From JACVCJ01 sp052437175 (GTDB lineage: Bacteria; Bacteroidota; Bacteroidia; CAIKAF01), in the NCBI GenBank assembly GCA_052437175.1, contig JBQVOK010000005.1, forward strand, positions 259,607 to 323,606: a stretch of DNA of 64,000 nucleotides. Reading direction: 5' to 3'. Below, one piece after another: positions 8,976-17,924 of this stretch. The notes beneath the pieces were generated by a model that saw nothing but the letters and a program-made list of their open reading frames with translations, was not told where the DNA came from and ran no database searches. Numbering within the stretch: the first letter of the stretch is position 1; each line of letters starts with the position of its first letter. The translations under genes were made by a program, and so were the position numbers.

Positions 8976-10601
8976 TCAGTTCCGGATCAGTTTTTGAAAA
9001 TGAACACCGGCCTGGGTATACAGGCGTACCTGGTATATGCCGGGAGAGAGCGCACGTATATCCAGTTCCGTACCGGGATCTTGCTCCAGGTAGACCGTTT
9101 GGCCCTGCATGGAAATGATCTCCGCCTTTTGCAGCGGCAGTTCGCTCTTTATAAAAACATAAGCGGCAGATGGATTCGGGTAAAGCGTTATGGACGGCTG
9201 CGCAGCCGTTTCCTCCTGGCCCAGTTCACAGAGCATAAGCGCCGTAAAGCCAGATAGCGTATATACATCGTCGGTTTTCTGGATCAGGGTAAGCGAAGGC
9301 CCGGTAGATTGTACCACGCCGCCCTGTGGCAAAGCCGTGCCGCTGAATTTACCAATGAGCGGGTAACTGCTGTTGGGCCCGTCGTAGATATAGAGAAAAT
9401 CAAAACCCGGTTCAAAATTAAATTCAGTGAACGTAAGTTTTACATTTTCAGCAAAAGAAGGCGAAATAACCAGGGTACCATTGGTATTATCGCTGTAATT
9501 ATTTTTTTTACCGTTATCCATAATTACGCCGTTGCAGTAATAAGTCTCTACACGGGAGCCTGAAACCGGCATCAGTATGGTGTCGCAGACGGGTGAGAGT
9601 GCTACATGAATATACGAATTACGTACCAGGGTATCGGTACCTGCCGAATTTCCGGCGATGAGGCGTACACTAAACACTCCGCTCTGCTGGTACTGGTGGC
9701 CCGGACTTTCGAGCGTGGAGCCGGTACCGTCGCCGAAATCCCAGATATAATAGGCCGGATTGTTGAGCGATGTATTGGTAAACGATACAAAACCATTGCA
9801 GGAAACCTGGTTCTCTTCGGGTGAGAAAAATCCGGCTACGGGTTTATCGGGCGCTGGCACAATGCGTACACGGTAAAGCTCGGTCTGTCCGAACTGCGGC
9901 GTGGAACAGGGCAGGGGCTGCGAGCCGGAAAAGTCGGAACTGACCAGCATCAGCAGCGGTGTATTGTACACCGAAGCCACAGGTACCGTTACCGGCGTGG
10001 ATACACTTACACTGTTATCTGCACTGAAAAACAGCTCGGAAGGATGCTCCAGCGTGCCGTTGTTATTCAGGTCGATCCATATACGATAATCCTGCGGAAG
10101 TGCCGTGTTTGAGCTGATCTGCAGGGGTACGGGACTGCCTTCGGCCAGGTCGGGAACGGGCAGGCAGGAAAAATCGCGGAATCCCTCGGCCCCGTCTGTG
10201 CTGTTATGTGTAAAGCCGTTCAGGGAAAAGGAGCTTATGCCATACCCGCAGCAATATACGCTGCTGCCCTGCACACAGGAAGGCAGAGGCAAGCCGGAAG
10301 GCGTGTAATGTATATAGTTTGTACGTGAAACAGAATCGTAACTTCCGCCGTTGTACCGATAGAGTGTAATTGTATACACCCCGGCAGCCGGATAGCGGTA
10401 TGCAGATTGCAGGCCGGAGGTCCGGGCCCCGTTTCCCCAGTTCCAGACCAGCGAGTCGTAACTGCCTGTTCCCGTATACTGTATGTGCACTTTTCCGTCG
10501 CAGGTAACGCTGTCCGGCGAATAAAAAACACCCTGTGCCCGGCTTAGGGAAAGCGGCAGGAAAAAGCACAGCAGGAGCATGAGAAGTGGTGTATTTTTCA
10601 T
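8976..10601 (-). CDS. T9SS type A cargo with GEVED, PKD and CUB domains
   Basis: Secreted protein of about 541 aa, first gene of the operon with the type B protein. I place the start at ATG 10601 (MKNTPLLMLLLC) because a signal peptide ending SRA-QGV follows directly; the longer open frame to 10754 adds a sequence with no signal character. Domains in order: PKD (GTGSYDSLVWNWGNG), GEVED (RIWIDLNNNGTLEHPSE), a second PKD (YYIWDFGDGTGS), a CUB-like domain (Cys-bounded, FNFEPGFDFLYIYDG), and a type A sorting domain (ITLYPNPSAAYVFI, ending HFQKLIRN). CUB and GEVED domains are common in binding or protease-associated secreted proteins, but no protease domain is present here. Confidence 0.85.
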   Translation of the reverse strand: MKNTPLLMLLLCFFLPLSLSRAQGVFYSPDSVTCDGKVHIQYTGTGSYDSLVWNWGNGARTSGLQSAYRYPAAGVYTITLYRYNGGSYDSVSRTNYIHYTPSGLPLPSCVQGSSVYCCGYGISSFSLNGFTHNSTDGAEGFRDFSCLPVPDLAEGSPVPLQISSNTALPQDYRIWIDLNNNGTLEHPSELFFSADNSVSVSTPVTVPVASVYNTPLLMLVSSDFSGSQPLPCSTPQFGQTELYRVRIVPAPDKPVAGFFSPEENQVSCNGFVSFTNTSLNNPAYYIWDFGDGTGSTLESPGHQYQQSGVFSVRLIAGNSAGTDTLVRNSYIHVALSPVCDTILMPVSGSRVETYYCNGVIMDNGKKNNYSDNTNGTLVISPSFAENVKLTFTEFNFEPGFDFLYIYDGPNSSYPLIGKFSGTALPQGGVVQSTGPSLTLIQKTDDVYTLSGFTALMLCELGQEETAAQPSITLYPNPSAAYVFIKSELPLQKAEIISMQGQTVYLEQDPGTELDIRALSPGIYQVRLYTQAGVHFQKLIRN

Positions 10602-10907
10602 CTCGGGAATTGCGTGTAAATATACAATAAGGAACGTCTCCGGCCGGAGTTTTGAGATAGACCCGCTTAAAAAAATATGCGGGGACGATCTGTCTGGCCT
10701 GTTAAGTATTTGATTATGTGAATTAAGCAGCGCTCTCTTTAATGGAATGTACATCAGTGTGTAAAAAAATATTTTCCAACAGATAAAATCTATACTTTTA
10801 ATAAAATATTTTATTGAAATTCAGTATGTTGTACGTTTTCGTCTATTTTATTTCAGGGTCCGGATAAAAGCTATGTGTTTATATTCTATTTTTGAAACTG
10901 AATTCTT
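10602..10907. other. AT-rich divergent intergenic region
   Basis: About 306 bp between two divergently transcribed genes, clearly more AT-rich than its surroundings. It must hold both promoters. Only the rightward -7 element (10887-10894) is evident; I find no matching TAnnTTTG for the leftward operon. Confidence 0.5.
10887..10894 (+). promoter_or_regulatory. -7 promoter element TATTTTTG
   Basis: Consensus TAnnTTTG, 13 bp before the ATG at 10908, inside an AT-rich upstream region. Probable promoter of the barrel protein, the small membrane protein and perhaps more. Confidence 0.5.
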
Positions 10908-13823
10908 ATGACACCCTGCATCCGCTTCTGCGCCCTGTTCCTGCTGCTCACCCTTTTGGGGGTGACGCGTCTGCGCGCGCAGATCATGGTAACTCCCAAA
11001 TGCAACGAAAGTAATGTGCAGCAGACCGGCGACCTGTTCCCGGTGGAGATCAGTAACTCGGGCGGAGCCGTACAGGTGCGCCTGCTGATGGAAGTTACGC
11101 AGGACGGAGAGACCGTAGGTGCAGGCCAGAGTAGTGTGGTGCAGCTGCCTTCGGGCGTGTACCGCTTCCAGCGTGATATCTCCGCCCAGATGCAGTGGAA
11201 TTACGGCAGTACGCCATCCGCGGCTACCTTACAGAGCAAACAGCATTTCGAAGATGGCACCTACCTGGTGTGCTGGAGCCTGCAAACGGCCGAAGGTGTG
11301 GAACTGGGCCGCGAATGCCGCAGCATCATCGTAACGGCACAGCGCACATCCGATCCGAAAAATCCCAGAGACGCCAAAGCGGCGGCCGATAAAAAACAAT
11401 TCCCCGTTTCTTTTCATGGTAATGCCGAATGGATGGTGGAATACGGTTCCCGTCCGCCTATGTATTCGCAGTACCCCAACTGGATGACCACCCTTTCCGT
11501 AACGCCGCGCCTCAGTATTTACGATGTGCCGCTGACGGGTACACTGCTTTTTACAAACCTGGGTGGCGGAAAGCTGCAGAGCCCCAACGTATTTTCGCTT
11601 CAGTTCGATGCCGAAGGCTTTAAGCAGGCCCTGATGAACCGCCTTAAAAAAGCGGTGATGGAGAACAAAAAAGTACAATCCGTTACCGGAGGTAAACTGC
11701 AGACCTTGTCCGAACTGCAAAACCTGAACTCCGTACTGGAAAATCCGCAGGTAGTGCAGGAACTGAAAGGTATTAAAGAACTGGACGCCTACCGGGGCGT
11801 ACTCGACAGTGTGCAGCACCTCAGTAAACTGGCCGAAGGCTTCGATACGCAGAATCTCGACAATAAGGCCCTGGATATGCTGAAGACCCAGGGCAGCAAA
11901 TACGCGGCCAAACTGGCCGATTCCCTGCAGAAATGCGGATGTGTGACCGATTCCCTGGCCCAGGTGCAGGAGCCCGACAGCCTGCAAAGCGATAGCCTGA
12001 ACAACAAAACAGAAGGCGATTCGCTGAAACCGCGTTTCCCGGGCCTGGATGATAAACTGAAAGCCGGGAAAGAACAGCTGAATGCCGGCGTGGACAAGAT
12101 CAAATCTGCCTTCGGGAAACAGAAAGACAAACTGAAATGCGACTCCCTGCAAAACCTGCTGAATACAGAGATCAAAACACCGGATTTCAAGAACAGTCTG
12201 CAAAAGACGCAGGACTCTCTCCAGGGCAAGATCGGCAACCTGGCCTATCTCGACTACAAAAAATCGGGTTACAACAGCCTTTTACAACAGAAAGAAAAAC
12301 TGCTGGGCGATGCCAAAATGAATGGCTGGCTCGATTCGGCCGGTCGTGCCGTGAACCAGGTAAAAGACCTGCAGAATATGGATATGGCCCAGTTGCAGGA
12401 TCCCAATAACCTGCTGCAGAACCTGCAAAGCCTGGGTATACTCAAAAAATACGAAAAGTACCTTACCTACCTGAAATCCTTCACGATCGGTACCGGTTTC
12501 CGTCAGTATTCCGATTTTTCGCTGAACAATGTCCCTGTGAACGGCATTTCGTTCGAAGTGATGCCGAAGAACGTATACGTAAGCGCCACCTACGGACAGG
12601 TGCAGAAACCGGTGTACAGCCAGCAGCTGGAAGAGGCTACCTACAAACGCACACTCTGGGCAGTGAGCGCCGGTTACGGAGCCCAGGAAAAATCGCACTT
12701 CCATGTAAATATCATGCAGGGCCGCGATAATCCGAATTCGATCAACCCGCGTGATTCTATTTACCTGTACTATAAAAAACCGGCCCAGAACAATGTGATC
12801 AGTGCCGATTTCGGGCTGAATCTCTGGAAGAACCGCATCATGATCAGCGGCGAACTGGCCGGATCACAGATCATACGCGACCTTACCTACGAAGCCGATA
12901 CCAATATCATCGCCCTGCAGGGTCAGAAATTATATCCTTCGGGTGAGTGGTACATGAACATCTTCCGCCAGAAACCGGTGAACCTGAATACAGCGGTGGA
13001 CTTTGCCTTCCAGTTAAAAACGGAAGTAAACCTGTTCAAGAACAAGGGCCGCCTGCGCCTGGGAACCAGCCGGGTGGGCAAGGATTTCTATTCGTTCGGT
13101 AATCCTTTCCTGATCCGCGACATGTTTGTACTGGAAGGGAATTATTCGCACACCTTCTGGAAAAACCGTATACGCATCGCCGGTGGTGTAAAACGCCTGG
13201 AAGACAATACGGCCAAGGATAAGCCGCTTACCACCAACCAGTGGCGCTGGAATGCCGAACTGGACATCCGCATCCCGAAACTGCCCCAGATCAAGCTGAT
13301 GTATACCCCGGTGATCCAGCAGAACGACTCGGGTATGGTAAACATGAACGTGGCCAATGCCAATGTATCGTACAGCCGTAAAATACGCAAGACACAAAGT
13401 GTAAGTACCATCGGTTACGTGTTCCAGAAAGGGGTGATCACGTATCTGAACGGCAGTTTTTCGGCACACTACATCATCCTGAACCAGATGCTGAGCTTTA
13501 AGTCCGGCTTTGTGTTCAATGCCAACCTGAACTATATCGCCACGGACAATGTGAACGGTTTTGTACAGACGATCACCAGCAATATGTCGCTGGGTGGGGT
13601 TATTAAAAAGAAAGTGCAATGGAATGCCGGCGGCAATTTCCTGCTGAATAAGAACGAACAGCGCATCGGCGTAATGGCCCGAACGGGTTTCACGGCTACG
13701 AAATTTATGCGTTGCCAGCTGCAGTTCGATTATTTTATCTACAAGTCCTGGAACAGCACCTATATCTACTATCCGCGTTACGAGCGGGCTGCCCTGCGCA
13801 GCATCTTCACCTTTAACTGGTAA
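10908..13823 (+). CDS. predicted outer-membrane beta-barrel protein with coiled middle
   Basis: Protein of 971 aa that I cannot assign to a named family. It has a signal peptide ending LRA-QIM, an Ig-like beta domain to about residue 140 (PVEISNSGG...GTYLVCWSL) and a second beta domain (about 165-240, FPVSFHGNAEW...). A long helical, Lys/Gln/Leu/Asp-rich segment follows (about 240-500, with several DSLQ repeats). The last ~430 residues look like amphipathic strands (for example RIRIAGGVKRLED) ending in an aromatic residue (SIFTFNW), as outer-membrane barrels do. Its 3 bp gap to the next gene suggests one operon. Proximity to three T9SS cargo genes is suggestive but proves nothing. Confidence 0.6.
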   Translation: MTPCIRFCALFLLLTLLGVTRLRAQIMVTPKCNESNVQQTGDLFPVEISNSGGAVQVRLLMEVTQDGETVGAGQSSVVQLPSGVYRFQRDISAQMQWNYGSTPSAATLQSKQHFEDGTYLVCWSLQTAEGVELGRECRSIIVTAQRTSDPKNPRDAKAAADKKQFPVSFHGNAEWMVEYGSRPPMYSQYPNWMTTLSVTPRLSIYDVPLTGTLLFTNLGGGKLQSPNVFSLQFDAEGFKQALMNRLKKAVMENKKVQSVTGGKLQTLSELQNLNSVLENPQVVQELKGIKELDAYRGVLDSVQHLSKLAEGFDTQNLDNKALDMLKTQGSKYAAKLADSLQKCGCVTDSLAQVQEPDSLQSDSLNNKTEGDSLKPRFPGLDDKLKAGKEQLNAGVDKIKSAFGKQKDKLKCDSLQNLLNTEIKTPDFKNSLQKTQDSLQGKIGNLAYLDYKKSGYNSLLQQKEKLLGDAKMNGWLDSAGRAVNQVKDLQNMDMAQLQDPNNLLQNLQSLGILKKYEKYLTYLKSFTIGTGFRQYSDFSLNNVPVNGISFEVMPKNVYVSATYGQVQKPVYSQQLEEATYKRTLWAVSAGYGAQEKSHFHVNIMQGRDNPNSINPRDSIYLYYKKPAQNNVISADFGLNLWKNRIMISGELAGSQIIRDLTYEADTNIIALQGQKLYPSGEWYMNIFRQKPVNLNTAVDFAFQLKTEVNLFKNKGRLRLGTSRVGKDFYSFGNPFLIRDMFVLEGNYSHTFWKNRIRIAGGVKRLEDNTAKDKPLTTNQWRWNAELDIRIPKLPQIKLMYTPVIQQNDSGMVNMNVANANVSYSRKIRKTQSVSTIGYVFQKGVITYLNGSFSAHYIILNQMLSFKSGFVFNANLNYIATDNVNGFVQTITSNMSLGGVIKKKVQWNAGGNFLLNKNEQRIGVMARTGFTATKFMRCQLQFDYFIYKSWNSTYIYYPRYERAALRSIFTFNW

Positions 13824-13826
13824 GGA

Positions 13827-14132
13827 ATGAAAAACCGGAACACCGTATCTTTGCTTATTTGCACGGCCGGCGCGATCTGCCTCGGTATCTCCGCGTATTT
13901 CGGTATACGCGCAGCAGAACTCGAAAACGGCGGACTGGGCGGACTGAGTGAGACGGTGAATGCCCTGGTGCTGAATGTGCTGGGTATGGGACTGGTAGCC
14001 GGCTACTTCCTGCTGGTTTCCCTGCTGCCGGGAACCCGGAAACAGCTGAACCGCAGGGATGGTCTGTACGGACTGATTTTCGCGGGCCTGGTGCTGGTAC
14101 GGTTTGTGCTTGTACTGGTTTTAGTTATGTAG
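13827..14132 (+). CDS. small three-helix membrane protein, function unknown
   Basis: 101 aa with three hydrophobic segments: about 8-28 (SLLICTAGAICLGISAYF), 45-65 (VLNVLGMGLVAGYFLLVSLL) and 80-100 (GLIFAGLVLVRFVLVLVLV), with basic residues between the second and third. It starts 3 bp after the stop of the barrel protein, so it is probably co-transcribed. I do not recognise the family. Confidence 0.65.
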   Translation: MKNRNTVSLLICTAGAICLGISAYFGIRAAELENGGLGGLSETVNALVLNVLGMGLVAGYFLLVSLLPGTRKQLNRRDGLYGLIFAGLVLVRFVLVLVLVM

Positions 14133-14171
14133 AGGGATGTTTATTCGTTGCCTGACTTCTCACTATTTACG

Positions 14172-14179
14172 TACATTTG
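14172..14179 (+). promoter_or_regulatory. -7 element TACATTTG with -33 TTG
   Basis: TACATTTG lies 4 bp before the ATG at 14184, with TTG 21 bp further upstream, the best full Bacteroidota promoter in the window. The transcript would begin at or beside the start codon. Confidence 0.6.
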
Positions 14180-14183
14180 AGCG

Positions 14184-15254
14184 ATGAATGCGAACCGGGA
14201 ACTGAAACTGTCCGTCATTGTAGCCGTGTACCGCCGCGAGGATGAGCTGCGCGAACTGCTGGAAAGTCTGAGTCTGCAAACCGATACAGACTTTGAACTG
14301 CTGATCGTGGATGACGGTTCGCCGGAGTCCCTGGAACCGGTGGCGCTTTCTTTTGGCGACCGCCTGCAAATACGCTATTTCTACAAAGCTAATTCCGGGC
14401 CCGGAAAAACCCGTAACTACGGCATGGAACGTGCGGAAGGCAACTATTTTATCTTCCTGGATTCAGATACCATCATTCCGTCTTCGTATATAGCTACCGT
14501 GCGCCGCGAACTGAACGAAAATTACGTGGATGCCTACGGTGGGCCTGATGCGGCTGAGGAACGCTTCAGCGACCTGCAGAAAGCCATTACCTTTTCCATG
14601 ACGTCTTTTCTGACTACGGGAGGTATCCGTGGCGGTAAAAGGCATATCGGAAAGTTTCAGCCCCGTAGTTTTAATATGGGCATCAGCCGGGAAGCGTTCC
14701 TGGCTACAGGTGGTTTCGGCAACCTGCGCATCGGTGAGGACCCCGACCTGAGCCTTACGCTCTGGGAGAAAGGTTTTAGTACGCGCCTGCTGCCCGAAGC
14801 CAAAGTATATCATAAACGCCGTACCAGCCTGCGTAAGTTTGCCAAACAGGTGTACGAATTCGGTGCGGCACGGCCCATCCTGAACCAGCGGCATCCCGGA
14901 TCTGCCCGGCTTACCTTCTGGTTTCCCTCGGTATTTATTTGCGGACTGCTGATCGCCCTGCTGCTGATCCCTTTTGCTTTATGCGGTTGCGGTAATAGCT
15001 GTGCGCAGCCCTGTATCCTGACACCGCTCTGGCTGCTGGTCTTCCCTGGTTTCTATGCGCTGTACATAGCGCTGGTTGTGATCAGTGCCACGATACAGTT
15101 TAAGAGCATCAAAGTGGGCATACTGGGTAAAATTACTACCCTTATACAGTTCAGCTGTTATGGCTACGGTTTCCTGAAATCACAGTTTAACCTGAATATA
15201 CTGAAACGCCGGCCGGAAGAGGTATTTCCGGGGCACTTCTATAAAGAAAAATAG
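14184..15254 (+). CDS. family 2 glycosyltransferase, membrane-anchored
   Basis: 356 aa GT2 enzyme that would transfer a sugar from a nucleotide-sugar donor to a surface glycan or lipid. The GT-A fold opens with SVIVAVYRREDELRELLESL, followed by LLIVDDGS, and FLDSDT (the DxD metal/donor motif near residue 95). The acceptor-side acidic motif is GEDPDLSLTLWEKG. The C-terminus (about 245-320) has two hydrophobic segments, so the catalytic domain faces the cytoplasm from the inner membrane. It has its own promoter and no sugar-biosynthesis neighbours, so the product is unknown. Confidence 0.85.
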   Translation: MNANRELKLSVIVAVYRREDELRELLESLSLQTDTDFELLIVDDGSPESLEPVALSFGDRLQIRYFYKANSGPGKTRNYGMERAEGNYFIFLDSDTIIPSSYIATVRRELNENYVDAYGGPDAAEERFSDLQKAITFSMTSFLTTGGIRGGKRHIGKFQPRSFNMGISREAFLATGGFGNLRIGEDPDLSLTLWEKGFSTRLLPEAKVYHKRRTSLRKFAKQVYEFGAARPILNQRHPGSARLTFWFPSVFICGLLIALLLIPFALCGCGNSCAQPCILTPLWLLVFPGFYALYIALVVISATIQFKSIKVGILGKITTLIQFSCYGYGFLKSQFNLNILKRRPEEVFPGHFYKEK

Positions 15255-15302
15255 AGTGTTATGCTGAATAAAATAACCTGATGGCTTTATGTATATACGA
15301 AA

Positions 15303-15527
15303 TCAGTCCGTCTCCGCGGATGCATTCAGCTCATCCAAAAAACGCTGTGCTTCTGCCAGGCTGTCCAGGTAAATAACAAAGGCCTCTGCCATCTGCCGGC
15401 TTTCCATAAACGCACGGATGTCGGGCACGGCTTCAATGGTACGCAGTGTACCGTTTGCCGGGGATGCGGGATCGGGTACAGAAATAACTCCCGGACTGTG
15501 TGTGGCTTCTTCAAGGGATGTTTTCAT
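15303..15527 (-). CDS. small hypothetical protein
   Basis: 74 aa if started at ATG 15527 (MKTSLEEATHS); a longer frame to 15560 is possible. It is acidic, with a C-terminal half that looks helical (FVIYLDSLAEAQRFLDELNAS). There is no signal peptide or known motif. It may be a real small gene, but the evidence is limited to an intact frame of plausible composition. Confidence 0.35.
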   Translation of the reverse strand: MKTSLEEATHSPGVISVPDPASPANGTLRTIEAVPDIRAFMESRQMAEAFVIYLDSLAEAQRFLDELNASAETD

Positions 15528-15854
15528 ATAAGGGGTGTAAGGCCGGCATTTGTCCGGCATGTTTTTGTGCCCCGAAAGTTACAAAAAGGCCTTTACCGAT
15601 CTCATTCCAGCGAAAAGATAATGTCAGGGTCTGCCGTTCAGCTGTATCAGGTGGCAAAATCCCGGCCGCAGCACGGTGGCATCGGGCACCTGCAGCACCG
15701 GATTGCTGTATACCGGGAGCCCGGGTATCTGTGGATAAAGGCAAAAACAGCTTTTACGCCGGAAGATTTATTAACAGCCCGGCAGTATAGGTGCAAAAAA
15801 AACGGGCCTTCCAGAAGAAAGACCCGCCTGCAAACGTTGAGAACAAAAAAACGT
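15528..15854. other. intergenic region with no clear gene
   Basis: About 330 bp. Apart from the leftward terminator at 15795-15826 I see no convincing gene; the open frames here lack a family resemblance and overlap one another on both strands. Confidence 0.5.
15795..15826 (-). terminator. rho-independent terminator of the metal-efflux operon
   Basis: Read leftward: a CGGGTCTTTC...GGAAGGCCCG hairpin followed by eight T, 29 bp after the stop of the P-type ATPase. It ends the DUF6660-CzcA/C-CzcB-ATPase operon. Confidence 0.8.
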
Positions 15855-17909
15855 TTAAAATTTCATGCGTAATATGCGTACGGCATTGAGTATGGCCAGC
15901 AGGGCGACGCCTACATCGGCAAAAACAGCTTCCCACATGGTGGCAATGCCTCCGGCGCCGAGTGCCAGTACCAGTATTTTTACGGTAAAGGCCAGTATAA
16001 TATTCTGTATGACCACCCTCCGGGTAGCCCGGCCGATCTGTATGGCGCTTACGATCCGCGAGGGCTGATCGGTTTGTATCACCACATCGGCGGTTTCCAC
16101 GGCGGCGTCGCTGCCCATGGCGCCCATGGCTATACCAATATCGCTCAGGGCCAGTACGGGTGCGTCATTGATGCCGTCGCCGGCAAAAGCGATCACACGC
16201 GATCTTTCCTTTTTCAGGGCATCTACTCGGGCTACCTTATCTTCCGGCAGAAGATCGCCGTAGGCTTCCGTAATATTCAGTTCAGCGGCAATTTTCCGGG
16301 TGATGGCGGCTTTGTCTCCGCTCAGCATCACCAGCTGCTGTACACCGTTCTCCTTCAGTCCCTGTACGGCTGCGGCGGCATCGTCCTTTACCTGGTCGGC
16401 AATGAGTACGTAACCTGCATAACGGCCGTCGATGGCTACCACCACAATGCTGTCCACCAGCTCGTCGATGGCCGTTTCGTACGGTACACCGAATTTGCGA
16501 AGCAGTTTACTGTTGCCCGCCAGTACCTGTTGTCCGTTTACCAGGCCCGAAAGACCATGTCCGGCAATTTCCTGTACCTCCCCGGTATCATACAAAGGCG
16601 TATTTTCCGGCAGGGTAGCGATGATCGCCCTGGCTACGGGATGCGTGGAGTGCTGTTCCAGGGAGGCCAGCAGCTTCATAAATTCCGGCTCCGGAAGCTG
16701 CAGACTGTGTATCTGCTGCACCTGGAAGACGCCCCGGGTGAGTGTGCCCGTTTTGTCCATCACCACCGTGTTTACCCGGGTAATGAGATCGAGATAACTG
16801 GAACCTTTGAACAGGATACCGTGCCGCGACGCCGCTCCGATACCCCCGAAATACCCGAGTGGTATGGAAATGACCAGGGCGCAGGGGCAGGAGATCACCA
16901 GGAACACCAGGGCGCGGTATATCCAGTCACGGGCAATATAGGTCTCTACAAAAAACCAGGGTAATAAGGCGATACCGAGTGCCAGCAGGAAAACCACCGG
17001 CGTGTAAATGCGGGCAAAACGGCGGATCAGCAGTTCGGTGCGGGCTTTACGGCTGTTGGCGTTCTGCACCATGTCCAGTATACGGGCCAGGGAACTGTCG
17101 GCATAGGGACGAGTTACCCGCAGTTCGGTCAGGTTATCCAGGTTCAGCATACCGGCCAGCACCTGTTCGCCCTGGCGTATGGTTTTGGGGCGACTTTCCC
17201 CGCTCAGGGCCGAGGTATCGAAACGGCTGAAAGCACTGAGCATTTCGCCGTCGAGCGGTACTTTTTCCCCGGCCTTTATGCGAATGGTCTCCCCGGGCTG
17301 AACTTCCTCGGGTGCTGTGTCATGGTAGCTGCCGTTGCGCAGTACCGAGGCAATTGCCGGCCGTACATCGAGCAGGGCCCGGATGTTGTTTTTGGCCCGG
17401 TTTACGGCGGCCGACTGAAACAGTTCACCTACGGCATAGAACAGCATTACGGCCACACCTTCGGGATATTCTCCAAGGACGAAGGCGCCCGCAGTGGCAA
17501 TGCTCATCAGGGTGAATTCAGTAAAAAAGGCTTTTTTGCGGAGTGCCTTCCAGGCATCACGCAGTACGGGAAAGCCCACCGGGATATAGGCGGCCAGGTA
17601 CCAGGCAAGACGTACATACCCGGTAAAAAAAGCCGGCTTTATATACTGATCGGCAAGAATACCGCTTATCAGCAACACAAAACTGAGTATAGCCGGAATA
17701 TATATACGAAAACTGCCGCCGCTGCCGTGATCATGGTCGTGATCATGATTGTGTCCGTCCTCCGGATGTTCGCCTTTATGTACATGCGCATGTTCATTGC
17801 CGGCCTTCAGCAGGTCGGGCTGCCCGGTTCCGGCATTGATCTTTTCTTCCTGGGTGCAGCAGGTCATGCGGCCCTGTGCATCGTAGGTATGTTTATGCGT
17901 CTGGCTCAT
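15855..17909 (-). CDS. P1B-2 type Zn/Cd/Pb-exporting ATPase
   Basis: Inner-membrane metal pump of 684 aa that uses ATP to export divalent soft metals. P-type motifs: SCPCALVIS (metal site in the membrane), DKTGTLT (phosphorylated Asp), STHPVA (HP motif of the nucleotide domain) and AFAGDGINDAP. The subtype is read from the helices: CPC followed by SIP, NIILAFTVK (N-x7-K), and ADVG (Asp plus Gly), the P1B-2 signature. There is no CxxC HMA domain; the N-terminus instead has a histidine-rich stretch (HNHDHDHDHG, near residues 53-62) and a CC pair, a likely metal-sensing tail. Last gene of the operon, 15 bp after the adaptor gene and followed by a terminator. It probably feeds metal into the periplasm for the RND pump. 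Confidence 0.93.
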   Translation of the reverse strand: MSQTHKHTYDAQGRMTCCTQEEKINAGTGQPDLLKAGNEHAHVHKGEHPEDGHNHDHDHDHGSGGSFRIYIPAILSFVLLISGILADQYIKPAFFTGYVRLAWYLAAYIPVGFPVLRDAWKALRKKAFFTEFTLMSIATAGAFVLGEYPEGVAVMLFYAVGELFQSAAVNRAKNNIRALLDVRPAIASVLRNGSYHDTAPEEVQPGETIRIKAGEKVPLDGEMLSAFSRFDTSALSGESRPKTIRQGEQVLAGMLNLDNLTELRVTRPYADSSLARILDMVQNANSRKARTELLIRRFARIYTPVVFLLALGIALLPWFFVETYIARDWIYRALVFLVISCPCALVISIPLGYFGGIGAASRHGILFKGSSYLDLITRVNTVVMDKTGTLTRGVFQVQQIHSLQLPEPEFMKLLASLEQHSTHPVARAIIATLPENTPLYDTGEVQEIAGHGLSGLVNGQQVLAGNSKLLRKFGVPYETAIDELVDSIVVVAIDGRYAGYVLIADQVKDDAAAAVQGLKENGVQQLVMLSGDKAAITRKIAAELNITEAYGDLLPEDKVARVDALKKERSRVIAFAGDGINDAPVLALSDIGIAMGAMGSDAAVETADVVIQTDQPSRIVSAIQIGRATRRVVIQNIILAFTVKILVLALGAGGIATMWEAVFADVGVALLAILNAVRILRMKF

Positions 17910-17924
17910 ATGCTTTTGTTTTCA

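Noticed and set aside
10602..10754. 51-residue N-terminal extension of the GEVED/CUB cargo protein
   Set aside because: It has no signal character and would bury a perfect signal peptide that starts at 10601.
13846..13853. TATCTTTG -7 element inside the small membrane protein gene
   Set aside because: It lies 19 bases into an intact coding frame whose hydrophobic segments begin there, and no alternative start follows, so it is probably a chance match.
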